Shown here: in pieces, positions 53,180-61,167 of the stretch
How the letters are laid out: every line of letters begins with the position of its first letter
Position numbering within the stretch: position 1 is the stretch's first letter
NCBI GenBank assembly: GCA_002344205.1
Contig: DDSZ01000046.1
Coordinates: forward strand, 151,980-215,979
Reading direction: 5' to 3'
DNA: 64,000 nucleotides
Origin: Opitutaceae bacterium UBA2377
Lineage (GTDB): Bacteria > Verrucomicrobiota > Verrucomicrobiia > Opitutales > Opitutaceae
Program-made: the position numbers and the translations under genes
Notes under the pieces: model-generated
The model's input: the letters and a program-made list of their open reading frames with translations, nothing else
Told to the model about the DNA's origin: nothing
Database searches by the model: none

Positions 53180-55339
53180 TCAGCGGACGAATTCGAGCGC
53201 GAGGTCGGTGGCTTGGAAGCCCAATTCGCGCGGGTCGCCGCGGGCGCGGGTCAGCCGGCCGTCGAAGCGCAACTCCAGCAAGGAGGGACCGGCGGGCAGC
53301 GGCAGTTCCCGGTCGCCCAGTTCGACGGACTCGCCACGGGGCAGATCGTAACGGCGAATTTCTCGGCCGTTGAGCCGGAGCATGAGTTGGCCGGCGGAGA
53401 CAGCGTGGACGCGTCCTGAAAGGACAACCGTGCAGGGTGCGTCGGTTTCGTTGGCGATGCCCAGGGTTGCGTGGCTCCCGGCCCAGCGCCACCGGTGCCC
53501 GTTGCCGACCTCCGGGGTGAACCAACCGGCGAGTGCATGAAGGGAAACGGCGCCGGGAGTCCCCGCAGGATCCCAGAGGGGCCGGATCGCCATGCGGGTG
53601 AGATCGGGCAGTGCGGGTTGAGCCGAGGGGTGGAGCCGGATGAGACAGAGCTCCGGACGGCCGGGGAGGGCAGCGGCCGGATAGCCGGCGGACTGCAATC
53701 CGCGGATGAGGTCGGCGGCGTCCTGCGGGTAGGCGCGGCGGTCGATGAGCAGCGCGGCAAAACCGGCCCCTTCGAGTTCCTCGATCAGGGCTGGGCTTGG
53801 AAGCGTTGCTGCATGAGCGGTCCAAAACTGGGCGGTGGACCCGGCCAAGGCACCGTGGGCGAAACGCAGCGTGGAGGTGCCCAGGAACAGGCGCAGGTGT
53901 TCGTAGTCGCTCATGCCGCCGCGCGGGCCGGCTTCCGGGAAAACGGTGGCCGGGAGTTGGAAAATTTGCGCGCCCGGCGGCAATTGGGCTTCCAAGTAAT
54001 TGCCCGCGGTCCGGTCGGCGATCGCCGCCGCGTGCAGGGCGGCGCGCGTGACGGCGGAGGGGCGCTTGGGCATTTGGTCCCAGAGACCGAGCAGCACGAG
54101 CGGCAGCACCAACGCGCAGACGCGGGCGGTCGGCCAAGGGCGGGTGATGCGACTGGCCCAGCCGCCGGCGAAAAACAGGGCGAGGGCGAGCAGATGGATG
54201 CTGTAGCGGTTGCCGGCGCGGAAGTGGTCGAGTCCACCAAAAGCGAACAGGCTGTTGAGTCCGCCGACCATCGCAAAGCCGATGATCCAGAGGCCGAGCG
54301 GTGCGTGGGCAGTACGCAGGCCGGCTTGCCCGCGCAACAGGCGGCCGGCAAAGGCGCCGAACATAAGGATCAGCGCACCGATGCCAATGATGCCTTGGTA
54401 GGGAGCGGAAATTTCTCCCGGGAGCTGGGTGAAGCTGCCGTAGGTGCGGCCCAAGTCGGCGGCGACGCCCCAGCGGTGGGTGTCGGGCGGGAGGAGCAGC
54501 TCGATCGGCTTCAGGCCGTAAACCTCGGTGCCGGCGTAGTTGCGGGCGAGCGCCGCCGGTTGGGTGGAGGTGAGGGCGGCGTGCAGCGAAGCGGCGTTGA
54601 AGAGCGCAAAGACGGCGAGGCAGATGACGAAGGCGGTCGCGCCGGCGAGGAGGTTGTTCCGCCGCCTCGCCGTGAACCATTGATAAGCGAGGGCGAGCGC
54701 CAGCAGTTGGAAAAAGAAGAAGACAAAATACGGGCTGGCGGCGCCAATCACGGCGGCGATGCCCCCGGTCGCGATCCAATAGCTGCGCTTGGTCCAGAGC
54801 TGGCGACCGCCGCCGATCCACCAGGCCACCAGCAGGGCCGGCGGCACGCTGAAGGCCAGGGCGAAGGAATGATGGGAAAGGCCGCGGTGGAAGATTGAGT
54901 GGCAGAATCCGAAGATCAGGGCCGCGCCAATGGCGATGACCGGCCGGTGCCGCAAGGCGCGGGCGCAGAGATAGAAGGCCAGCACGGCGCACACATGCGC
55001 GAGGAGGAGCATCACATTGCTCGCCGGGATCAGGCCGAGCAGGTTCACGAGCCGGCCGGCCAGCCAATACCACGGGGCATCCGGCAGCGGATAGGCCGAC
55101 CAGTCGGCCGCCCACGGGGCGCCGAGCCGCCCGATCTCAGGCGACCAGATCAACCCGGCGCCCTGCTCGGCGGAGACTTGGAAGCGCGCCAGTGTTTCCA
55201 AGGCATCCACGTTGTAGGCCGCCGGCGTGGCCCAATCCGTGGCGGTCCAGCGATTGGCCGCGGTCATCCAGATCAGGGCCGCGGCGGCGGCGAGCAGGAT
55301 AACGCGCAAACCTTCACGACGAAAAATGGCCGGAGACAT
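53180..55339 (-). CDS. Large polytopic membrane protein, paralogue B
   Basis: A protein of 719 residues built like paralogue A. The first loop reads YNVDALETLARFQVSAEQGAG and IGRLGAPWAADWSAYPLPDAPW, then RNYAGTEVYGLKPIELLLPPD, FRAGNRYSIHLLALAL and LWDQMPKRPSAVTR match the same loops of A. The C-terminal soluble part ends with a module (LMLRLNGREIRRYDLP, LPAGPSLLELRFD). The two genes are tail to tail across 166 bases. The duplication is old, since many positions differ. The start ATG at 55339 is followed by MSPAIFRREGLR. Enzyme class is unknown. Confidence 0.75.
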   Translation of the reverse strand: MSPAIFRREGLRVILLAAAAALIWMTAANRWTATDWATPAAYNVDALETLARFQVSAEQGAGLIWSPEIGRLGAPWAADWSAYPLPDAPWYWLAGRLVNLLGLIPASNVMLLLAHVCAVLAFYLCARALRHRPVIAIGAALIFGFCHSIFHRGLSHHSFALAFSVPPALLVAWWIGGGRQLWTKRSYWIATGGIAAVIGAASPYFVFFFFQLLALALAYQWFTARRRNNLLAGATAFVICLAVFALFNAASLHAALTSTQPAALARNYAGTEVYGLKPIELLLPPDTHRWGVAADLGRTYGSFTQLPGEISAPYQGIIGIGALILMFGAFAGRLLRGQAGLRTAHAPLGLWIIGFAMVGGLNSLFAFGGLDHFRAGNRYSIHLLALALFFAGGWASRITRPWPTARVCALVLPLVLLGLWDQMPKRPSAVTRAALHAAAIADRTAGNYLEAQLPPGAQIFQLPATVFPEAGPRGGMSDYEHLRLFLGTSTLRFAHGALAGSTAQFWTAHAATLPSPALIEELEGAGFAALLIDRRAYPQDAADLIRGLQSAGYPAAALPGRPELCLIRLHPSAQPALPDLTRMAIRPLWDPAGTPGAVSLHALAGWFTPEVGNGHRWRWAGSHATLGIANETDAPCTVVLSGRVHAVSAGQLMLRLNGREIRRYDLPRGESVELGDRELPLPAGPSLLELRFDGRLTRARGDPRELGFQATDLALEFVR

Positions 55340-55351
55340 GACGGGCAACAG

Positions 55352-56425
55352 CTAGGCGCGGCGGAGCGAAGCTGCCGAATCAATTCCGCTGACGGCGGGC
55401 ACGGCAAAGATCGCCAGGCCGCCGAGCAAGCTCCAGCCGGTGGTCACGGCCCAGAAGGCGAGCGCCAGCAGCAGGACCAAACCGGGCGCCCCGGCACCGA
55501 CTCCCAGCCAGCCCAACACGATGACCAGCGAACCCTCCCGCACCCCGTGGCCGCCGATGCTGATCGGCAGGCTGGCGACCACATAGGCGGCGGCGGCGGC
55601 CACGGTCATCTCCAACGGGCCGACGGCCAGACCCACGCCTTTCGCCAACAGCCAGAGGGCGACAAAATCCAGCAGCCAGACCGCCACGCTCAAGCTGATC
55701 ACCGCCAGCAAGGTGGTGCGTTGGGCGCCGACGGCCGCAAAGGCTGCGCCCAGCGCGGCGGTGCGATCGGCACCCAGCCAGCGGCCGACCCACGCCTGCC
55801 AAAGGGCCGGTCGCGTCATGACCAGAGCCAGCACCAGCAAAAGCATCAGGCCGAGCAGGCTGACGTAAAACAAAGAGCGCAGTTCGCTGCCGCCATCGTT
55901 GAGACCCAGATGAAGGCCGAGTGCCGCGGCGGCCAGCACGAGCAACGCGGCGAAGCCGAGCAGGCGGTCGGCGACAATACTGGCGGCGGCCCCGGCTTTC
56001 CGGTCGGGGGCCATGCGCCAGGTGTGATGGAGGCGCACGCCGTCGCCGGCGATGCCGCCCGGGAGAAACGAGTTGTAGAAATTGCCGATCCAGAAAACGG
56101 CCTGCACCCAGCGGCCGGTCGGCCGGATGTCCTGGGCGGCAAGGAGTTTTTGCCAGCGGCAGGCCTGCAGCGGATAGGCGAGCCCCGCGAGGAGGACTGC
56201 CGGCAGGGCGAAGCGCCAATCGAGCCCGCGGAGGTTGCCGAAGTCGCGCCACTCGACCTGCCAGGCGATCCAGCCGAGCACCGCCAGGGAAACGGCATAA
56301 CGCAGGCCGGTGCGGATGCGGCGGGGGGTGGTGGCGGACACGCCTGCTGTGATGGCAGACGCGCCGGCGGTGGCAAGCGCGGCGCTTTTTTGTCGCCAGC
56401 CTGCCGGCGCCGCGGGCATCCACAT
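55352..56425 (-). CDS. LPG-synthase-TM / YbhN-like membrane protein
   Basis: A protein of up to 357 residues with eight helices. The motifs NFYNSFLPGGIAGDGVRLHHTWR and LPISIGGHGVREGSLVIVLG are the hallmarks of the lysylphosphatidylglycerol-synthase membrane domain family (UPF0104). Members lacking the C-terminal synthase are thought to be lipid flippases or bind lipid-linked glycans. The first ATG at 56425 is only 5 bases from the divergent methyltransferase start, so the true start may be the GTG at 56341 (SATTPRRIRTGL). It lies 12 bases from paralogue B and likely shares its transcript. Confidence 0.82.
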   Translation of the reverse strand: MWMPAAPAGWRQKSAALATAGASAITAGVSATTPRRIRTGLRYAVSLAVLGWIAWQVEWRDFGNLRGLDWRFALPAVLLAGLAYPLQACRWQKLLAAQDIRPTGRWVQAVFWIGNFYNSFLPGGIAGDGVRLHHTWRMAPDRKAGAAASIVADRLLGFAALLVLAAAALGLHLGLNDGGSELRSLFYVSLLGLMLLLVLALVMTRPALWQAWVGRWLGADRTAALGAAFAAVGAQRTTLLAVISLSVAVWLLDFVALWLLAKGVGLAVGPLEMTVAAAAAYVVASLPISIGGHGVREGSLVIVLGWLGVGAGAPGLVLLLALAFWAVTTGWSLLGGLAIFAVPAVSGIDSAASLRRA

Positions 56426-56430
56426 TCCGG

Positions 56431-57171
56431 ATGCAACTGGACGAATACCGCAAGCTGGCCGAGGTGGAGGACCGGATGTGGTATTTCCGCGCGCTCAACC
56501 GCCGGGTGAGCCGCTGGCTGGCGCGGGGGTTGCCGGCCGGCCCGGTGCGGATCCTCGATGCCGGCTGCGGGACCGGCGGGTTGATCAAGCATCTGCGGCA
56601 GGCCCGGCCGGACTGGCGGTTGACGGGATTGGATTTCTCGGCGCGCGCTTGCGAGCTCGCCCGACTGCGAACCGAGGCCGAGATCGTGCAGGGCTCGATC
56701 ACGGCGTTGCCATTCGCCGATGAAAGCTTCGATGCGGTGGTGTCGGCCGACGTGGTTTGCCAGGTCGAGGACGGGGCGCGGGCGCTGCAGGAATTTGCCC
56801 GAGTGTTGCGTCCGGGCGGGCTGGCGTTGGTCAACGTGCCGGCCTTCCGCTGGCTCTGGTCGTATCACGACGACACCTGCGAGACGAAGCACCGCTATAC
56901 GCGGCCGGAGCTGACGGCGCTCATGCAGGGCGCGGGGTTGCGAGTGACGTTTGCCAGTTACGCGAACGGCTTGTCGCTGCCCTTGGTGGTGCTGCGGCGG
57001 AAGCTTTTCCGGCCGGCGAATCCGACGAGCGATGTCCGCTTGTATCCTGCGCCGGTGGAGGCCATTTTCGGCGGCATGGCGTGGTTGGAATACAAGTGGA
57101 TGAACCTTGGCGGACGTGTGCCGGCAGGCAGCTCGGTCTTTGCTGTCGCCTCAAAACCACACCGCGCGTGA
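56431..57171 (+). CDS. SAM-dependent methyltransferase (Methyltransf_11-like)
   Basis: A protein of 246 residues. The AdoMet-binding motif ILDAGCGTGGLIKHL lies near residue 41 and the acidic motif GLDFSARACELARL follows. VNVPAFRWLWSYHDDTCETKHRYTRPEL, shown here as WLWSYHD and KHRYTRPEL, is typical of a group found in polysaccharide loci. It may methylate a sugar or lipid carrier. The gene opens a plus-strand operon of four tightly packed genes; its stop overlaps the next start (TGATG). Confidence 0.85.
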   Translation: MQLDEYRKLAEVEDRMWYFRALNRRVSRWLARGLPAGPVRILDAGCGTGGLIKHLRQARPDWRLTGLDFSARACELARLRTEAEIVQGSITALPFADESFDAVVSADVVCQVEDGARALQEFARVLRPGGLALVNVPAFRWLWSYHDDTCETKHRYTRPELTALMQGAGLRVTFASYANGLSLPLVVLRRKLFRPANPTSDVRLYPAPVEAIFGGMAWLEYKWMNLGGRVPAGSSVFAVASKPHRA

Positions 57172-58172
57172 TGAGCCCGACGTCTCAATTCAAACGACAT
57201 TTCTTAAACCGGCAGGTGCTCATCACGGGCGGCCTGGGATTTATTGGTTCGAATCTGGCCCGGCGGCTGGTGGCGCTTGGGGCCAAGGTCACCATCCTCG
57301 ACAGCCTCATCCCCGAATACGGCGGCAACCGGCGCAACCTGGCCGGGATCGGGCGCAAGGTGGCCGTGCATCTCTCCGATGTGCGCGACCGGCACAGCCT
57401 GCCGGCCTTCGTGCGGGGGCAGGATTTTCTCTTCAACCTCGCGGGGCAGACGAGCCACATGGACTCGATGACCGATCCCGAGACCGACTTGGAGATCAAC
57501 TGCCGTGCGCAGCTTTCGATTTTGGAAACCTGCCGCCAGCACAACCCCGGCATCCGGGTGGTCTTTGCGAGCACGCGGCAAATCTACGGCCGGCCGGACT
57601 ATCTGCCGGTGGACGAAAAACACCCGCTGCGTCCGGTGGACGTGAACGGCATCAACAAGCTGGCGGGCGAGGAATACCACCTGCTCTACAGCGAGGTGCA
57701 CGGCATCCGCAGCACGGTGCTGCGGCTCACCAACACCATCGGGCCGCGCATGCGCATCAAGGATGCCCGGCAGACCTTTGTCGGCGTGTGGGTGCGCCGC
57801 ATTTTGGAGGGGCGTCCGTTCGAGGTATGGGGCGGTGCACAGCTGCGCGATTTCACCTACGTGGACGATGCGGTGGAGGCTTTGCTGCTGGCCGCCACGC
57901 GGCCGGAGGCGGAGGGCCAGGTTTTCAACCTGGGCGGGCCGCCACCGGTGACGTTGCAGCAACTGGCGGACCTGCTCGTGGAGGTGAACGGCGGCGGGCG
58001 GTTTGTGGTGAAACGGTTTCCCGTGACGCGGAAGAAAATCGATATCGGCGACTTTTATGCGGATCACGGCCTGATTACGGCGAAGCTGGGCTGGCGGCCG
58101 CGGACTTCGTTGCGCACGGCGCTCGGCCGCACCGTGGGCTATTACCGGAAGGAACTGCGGCACTATGTCTGA
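57171..58172 (+). CDS. NAD-dependent sugar epimerase/dehydratase
   Basis: A short-chain dehydrogenase of 333 residues with the nucleotide-binding motif TGGLGFIGSNLARRL near residue 20 and FASTRQIYGRPDYLPVDE. The usual YxxxK pair reads NGINK, with Asn at the Tyr position; the Lys is kept. From memory this DVNGINK form occurs in a whole subgroup of sugar epimerases, so it need not mean inactivity. LRLTNTIGPRMRIKDARQTF binds the sugar nucleotide. It overlaps the methyltransferase and the DegT gene by a few bases. Confidence 0.85.
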   Translation: MSPTSQFKRHFLNRQVLITGGLGFIGSNLARRLVALGAKVTILDSLIPEYGGNRRNLAGIGRKVAVHLSDVRDRHSLPAFVRGQDFLFNLAGQTSHMDSMTDPETDLEINCRAQLSILETCRQHNPGIRVVFASTRQIYGRPDYLPVDEKHPLRPVDVNGINKLAGEEYHLLYSEVHGIRSTVLRLTNTIGPRMRIKDARQTFVGVWVRRILEGRPFEVWGGAQLRDFTYVDDAVEALLLAATRPEAEGQVFNLGGPPPVTLQQLADLLVEVNGGGRFVVKRFPVTRKKIDIGDFYADHGLITAKLGWRPRTSLRTALGRTVGYYRKELRHYV

Positions 58173-59277
58173 AAAACTCCTGCTCACCGCGGATCCGAAG
58201 GCCGGCTACCTCGCGCACAAGGCGGAGATTGACGAGGCCATCGCGCGCGTGTTGGCGAGCGGGCACTACATTCTCGGGCCCGAGGTCGAGGCGTTCGAGC
58301 GGGAGTTCGCCGCTTACCACGGCGGCGGCTCGGTCGTGGGCGTGGCCAATGGCACCGAGGCACTGGAGCTGGCGCTCCGGGCGGTCGGCGTGCAGGCGGG
58401 GGACCGGGTGGCCACCGTCGCGAATACCGTTTCGGCCACGGCCACGGCCATCCAGCAGATCGGGGCGCAGCCGGTGTTCGTGGAGATTGATGCGGCGACC
58501 CTGGTGATGTCGGCGGTGGCGCTTGAGGCGGCACTTGGGCAGGCGAAGGGAGCGATCAAGGCGGTCGTGCCGGTGCATCTTTACGGGCATCCGGCGGACA
58601 TGCCGGCGATCATGGCGGCGGCGCGCCGGCACGGTGCCAAGGTGGTCGAGGATTGCGCCCAATCCCACGGCGCGATGATCGGCGGACGCAAGGCCGGCAC
58701 TTGGGGCGAGGCGGCGGCCTACAGTTTTTATCCGACGAAAAATCTCGGCGCTCTGGGAGACGGCGGTGCGGTTTATAGCGGCGACGAGGCGCTGGCCGGG
58801 CAGGTGCGGTTGCTGCGTCAGTATGGCTGGCGCCGGCGATATCTCAGCGAGGTGGCCGGGCGAAACAGCCGGTTGGACGAAATTCAAGCTGCGGTGCTGC
58901 GGGTGATGCTGCGGCAGTTGGATGCCGGCAATGCCCGGCGCCGGGCGCTGGCCGACCGTTACCAAACGGCCTTGGCGACGGCGGGCGTGCGACGGCCGGC
59001 GGTGGCCGACGGAGTCGTTCCGGTGTGGCACCAGTATGCGATCCGCACACCGCGGCGGGACAGTTTGCTGGCCCACCTGGAAGCGCAGGCCATCCGGGCG
59101 GGGGTGCTCTATCCGGTCCCGCTGCACGAGCAGCCGGCCTATGCGCAACCGGGATGCCGGCTGCCACACACCGAGCAGGCCTGTGCGGAGGTCCTTTGCC
59201 TGCCGGTCCACCCGGGGCTGGACCTCGCGGACGTTGACAGGGTTGCCCGGGAAGTCATTCGCTGGGGAGCCACATGA
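58165..59277 (+). CDS. DegT/DnrJ/EryC1-type sugar aminotransferase
   Basis: A PLP enzyme of 370 residues. The lysine for the Schiff base is K192 in FYPTKNLGALGDGG, and VEDCAQSHGA provides the pyridine-binding Asp. SGHYILGPEVEAFEREFA marks the N-terminus of this family. It converts a keto-sugar nucleotide into an amino sugar, often on dTDP or UDP sugars. With rmlA-rmlB in the same locus it may make a dTDP-amino-sugar. It overlaps the epimerase by 8 bases and the next GT2 by 4 bases. Confidence 0.92.
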   Translation: MSEKLLLTADPKAGYLAHKAEIDEAIARVLASGHYILGPEVEAFEREFAAYHGGGSVVGVANGTEALELALRAVGVQAGDRVATVANTVSATATAIQQIGAQPVFVEIDAATLVMSAVALEAALGQAKGAIKAVVPVHLYGHPADMPAIMAAARRHGAKVVEDCAQSHGAMIGGRKAGTWGEAAAYSFYPTKNLGALGDGGAVYSGDEALAGQVRLLRQYGWRRRYLSEVAGRNSRLDEIQAAVLRVMLRQLDAGNARRRALADRYQTALATAGVRRPAVADGVVPVWHQYAIRTPRRDSLLAHLEAQAIRAGVLYPVPLHEQPAYAQPGCRLPHTEQACAEVLCLPVHPGLDLADVDRVAREVIRWGAT

Positions 59278-60215
59278 GCCACCCCCCGGCCTGCGCCCTG
59301 AGCTTTGTCATTCCGCTCTACAACAGCGCCCAGACCATTCGTCCGTTGGTGCAAGCCATCGAGACGCTGGCGATCGAGGGCGGCCACGAGGTCATCCTCG
59401 TAAACGACGGCAGCCGCGATGAAACGGCGGCGCTGTGCCACGAAATCGTGCGCACGGCGAAGGTGCCGGTGACATTCGTCAACCACGCGCGCAATTACGG
59501 GGAGCACAACGCGGTGTTGAGCGGCTACCGGCACGCGCGTGGGGCGCATGTGGTGAACCTGGACGATGACGGGCAGAATCCGCCGGCGGAGGCGGTGCGC
59601 CTGTGGCGGCATGCGCTGACCACGGGCCTCGATGTGATTTTCGGACATTATCGGGTGAAGCAGCACTCACTTTGGCGGAACTTCGGCAGTTGGTTTACCA
59701 ACCGGGTGACCGACCTCGCCCTCGAAAAACCGCCGGGCTTCTACCTTTCGAGCTTCCGCTGCGTCTCGGCGATGGTGGCCCGGGAAGTGGCGGCCAACCA
59801 AGGGCCTTTTCCCTACGTGGACGGGCTCATCCTGCAGGTGACGCAAAATGTCGGTTCGCTCGAAGTGGAGCACGCGGCCCGGCAGGCCGGTCGGAGCGGC
59901 TACACCCTGCGCCGGCTGATGCGGCTTTGGGTGAGCGCGTGGGTTAATTTTTCCGTGCTGCCGCTGCGCATCGCGACGCTGCTGGGGCTGCTCACCGCGG
60001 CGGCCGGTTTGGTCGGCGTCGGCGTGGTGGTGTGGTTGAAGTTCAGCAACGCAGGGCCGGCCTTCGGCTGGGGTTCCCTGATGGCGGGCCTGCTGGTTTT
60101 TTCCGGCGTGCAACTCGTGATGCTGGGCCTGCTCGGAGAATATCTCGGCCGGATGTTTCTGACCATCAACCGGCGGCCACAGTCGGTGGTGCGGGAAGTG
60201 GTGCGGAACGGTTAG
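59274..60215 (+). CDS. Family 2 glycosyltransferase, ArnC/DPM1-type
   Basis: A protein of 313 residues: FVIPLYNSAQTIRPLV and the metal site NLDDDGQNPPAEAVRLW, with VIFGHYRVKQHSLWRNFGSWFTN behind. Two C-terminal helices (ATLLGLLTAAAGLVGVGVVVWL and GLLVFSGVQLVMLGLLGEYLGR) follow, as in ArnC and GtrB. Such enzymes transfer a sugar to undecaprenyl phosphate. As the last gene of the operon it may load the amino-sugar made by its partners. It ends 49 bases from the convergent GT2. Confidence 0.9.
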   Translation: MSHPPACALSFVIPLYNSAQTIRPLVQAIETLAIEGGHEVILVNDGSRDETAALCHEIVRTAKVPVTFVNHARNYGEHNAVLSGYRHARGAHVVNLDDDGQNPPAEAVRLWRHALTTGLDVIFGHYRVKQHSLWRNFGSWFTNRVTDLALEKPPGFYLSSFRCVSAMVAREVAANQGPFPYVDGLILQVTQNVGSLEVEHAARQAGRSGYTLRRLMRLWVSAWVNFSVLPLRIATLLGLLTAAAGLVGVGVVVWLKFSNAGPAFGWGSLMAGLLVFSGVQLVMLGLLGEYLGRMFLTINRRPQSVVREVVRNG

Positions 60216-60232
60216 GGTGCCGCGACACCCTG
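60213..60232 (+). terminator. Weak hairpin after the plus-strand sugar operon
   Basis: A 6-bp stem agggtg-ccgcga-caccct overlaps the stop codon of the GT2 gene. No T-run follows, so it would be inefficient as an intrinsic terminator. It lies in the convergent gap with the GT2 at 60265. Confidence 0.3.
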
Positions 60233-60264
60233 TCCGGCCAAGATGCTTTGGGCCGCGGCAGGTT

Positions 60265-61167
60265 TCAGCCGAACAGACGTTCCCAGCGGGCAATTTCCTG
60301 CGCCAAGGCGTGATCCACGCCTTCGCGGACCAAGGCCGGCGGGGTCTTGCTCCATCCCGCCCAGTAAGCGAGCACGCCGAGTGAACCAACATGACCGGGA
60401 GCGGTTTCCAAGTGATGCTGGCTCCAGGCCCGGGCCGAGAGGGCGGCGATTTCCCGGCGCCAGCGAAGAGTGAGGCGGCGGCTGTTGGCTTCGTCATGCT
60501 GACGGCGGCCGGGCGATGCACTCACATGGTGCAGCACCGTGCTGCGGAGAGCGACGGCGTTGCTCCGGCCGGCCGCGCGGGCGCGCAGGCAAAGGTCGAT
60601 GTCTTCACCGCCGTTGCGGTAGCCCTCGTCGAATCCGCCCAGTTCGCGCCAGAGGGCGGTGGAAAGCAGGGCGCAGGCGCCGGTGACGGCGGCCGCCGGA
60701 CGATGGCCCGGGTGGATCGCGAGGTGCAGCGGCAGGCTGGTGTCGTGCGCCGGCTTGCCTTTGCGATCGAAGACGATGCCGGTGTGATCCAAGAGACCGG
60801 AGGCGGCGTTGCGCTGAACGTTGCCGATCACGCCCGGATGCGGCAGCCGGTGGTGAACCGCCAGCATCGGCTCGAGCCAGCCGGGGGCGAAAAGCAGATC
60901 ATTGTTGAGCAGGACGAGGAGCTCGCCGCGGGCGAGGGCGGCGCCGCGGTTGTTGGCGGCAGCGTAGCCGAGGTTGCGGTCGTTCAACACCACGCGATGG
61001 GATGGCGACAGGGTTTGCAGCCATTCCCGCGTGCCATCGGTGCTGCCGTCGTCCACGAGGATGATTTCGTGCGCCAGCGCGGCCGGCAGCGAACTGGCGA
61101 GCGTGCGCAGCGCCTCCCGCGTGTGGGCGAGGCAGTTGTAGAGAGGGATGATGAAGGAAACGGTCAT
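60265..61167 (-). CDS. Family 2 glycosyltransferase (rhamnosyltransferase-like)
   Basis: A protein of 300 residues with VSFIIPLYNCLAHTREAL, VDDGSTDGTREWLQ and LLVLLNNDLLFAPGWLEPM, then GGFDEGYRNGGEDIDLCLRARAAG. These motifs are typical of GT2 enzymes that add rhamnose or similar sugars to O-antigen or exopolysaccharide. No transmembrane helices are present. Its start overlaps the stop of the upstream gene (ATGA). Donor sugar cannot be told from sequence, although rmlA and rmlB nearby make dTDP-rhamnose or a relative possible. Confidence 0.87.
   Translation of the reverse strand: MTVSFIIPLYNCLAHTREALRTLASSLPAALAHEIILVDDGSTDGTREWLQTLSPSHRVVLNDRNLGYAAANNRGAALARGELLVLLNNDLLFAPGWLEPMLAVHHRLPHPGVIGNVQRNAASGLLDHTGIVFDRKGKPAHDTSLPLHLAIHPGHRPAAAVTGACALLSTALWRELGGFDEGYRNGGEDIDLCLRARAAGRSNAVALRSTVLHHVSASPGRRQHDEANSRRLTLRWRREIAALSARAWSQHHLETAPGHVGSLGVLAYWAGWSKTPPALVREGVDHALAQEIARWERLFG

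Noticed and set aside
57640..57690. Epimerase as an inactive enzyme because YxxxK reads NGINK
   Set aside because: The same NGINK form is recalled as typical of a whole epimerase subgroup with otherwise intact motifs, so it is not evidence of inactivity.
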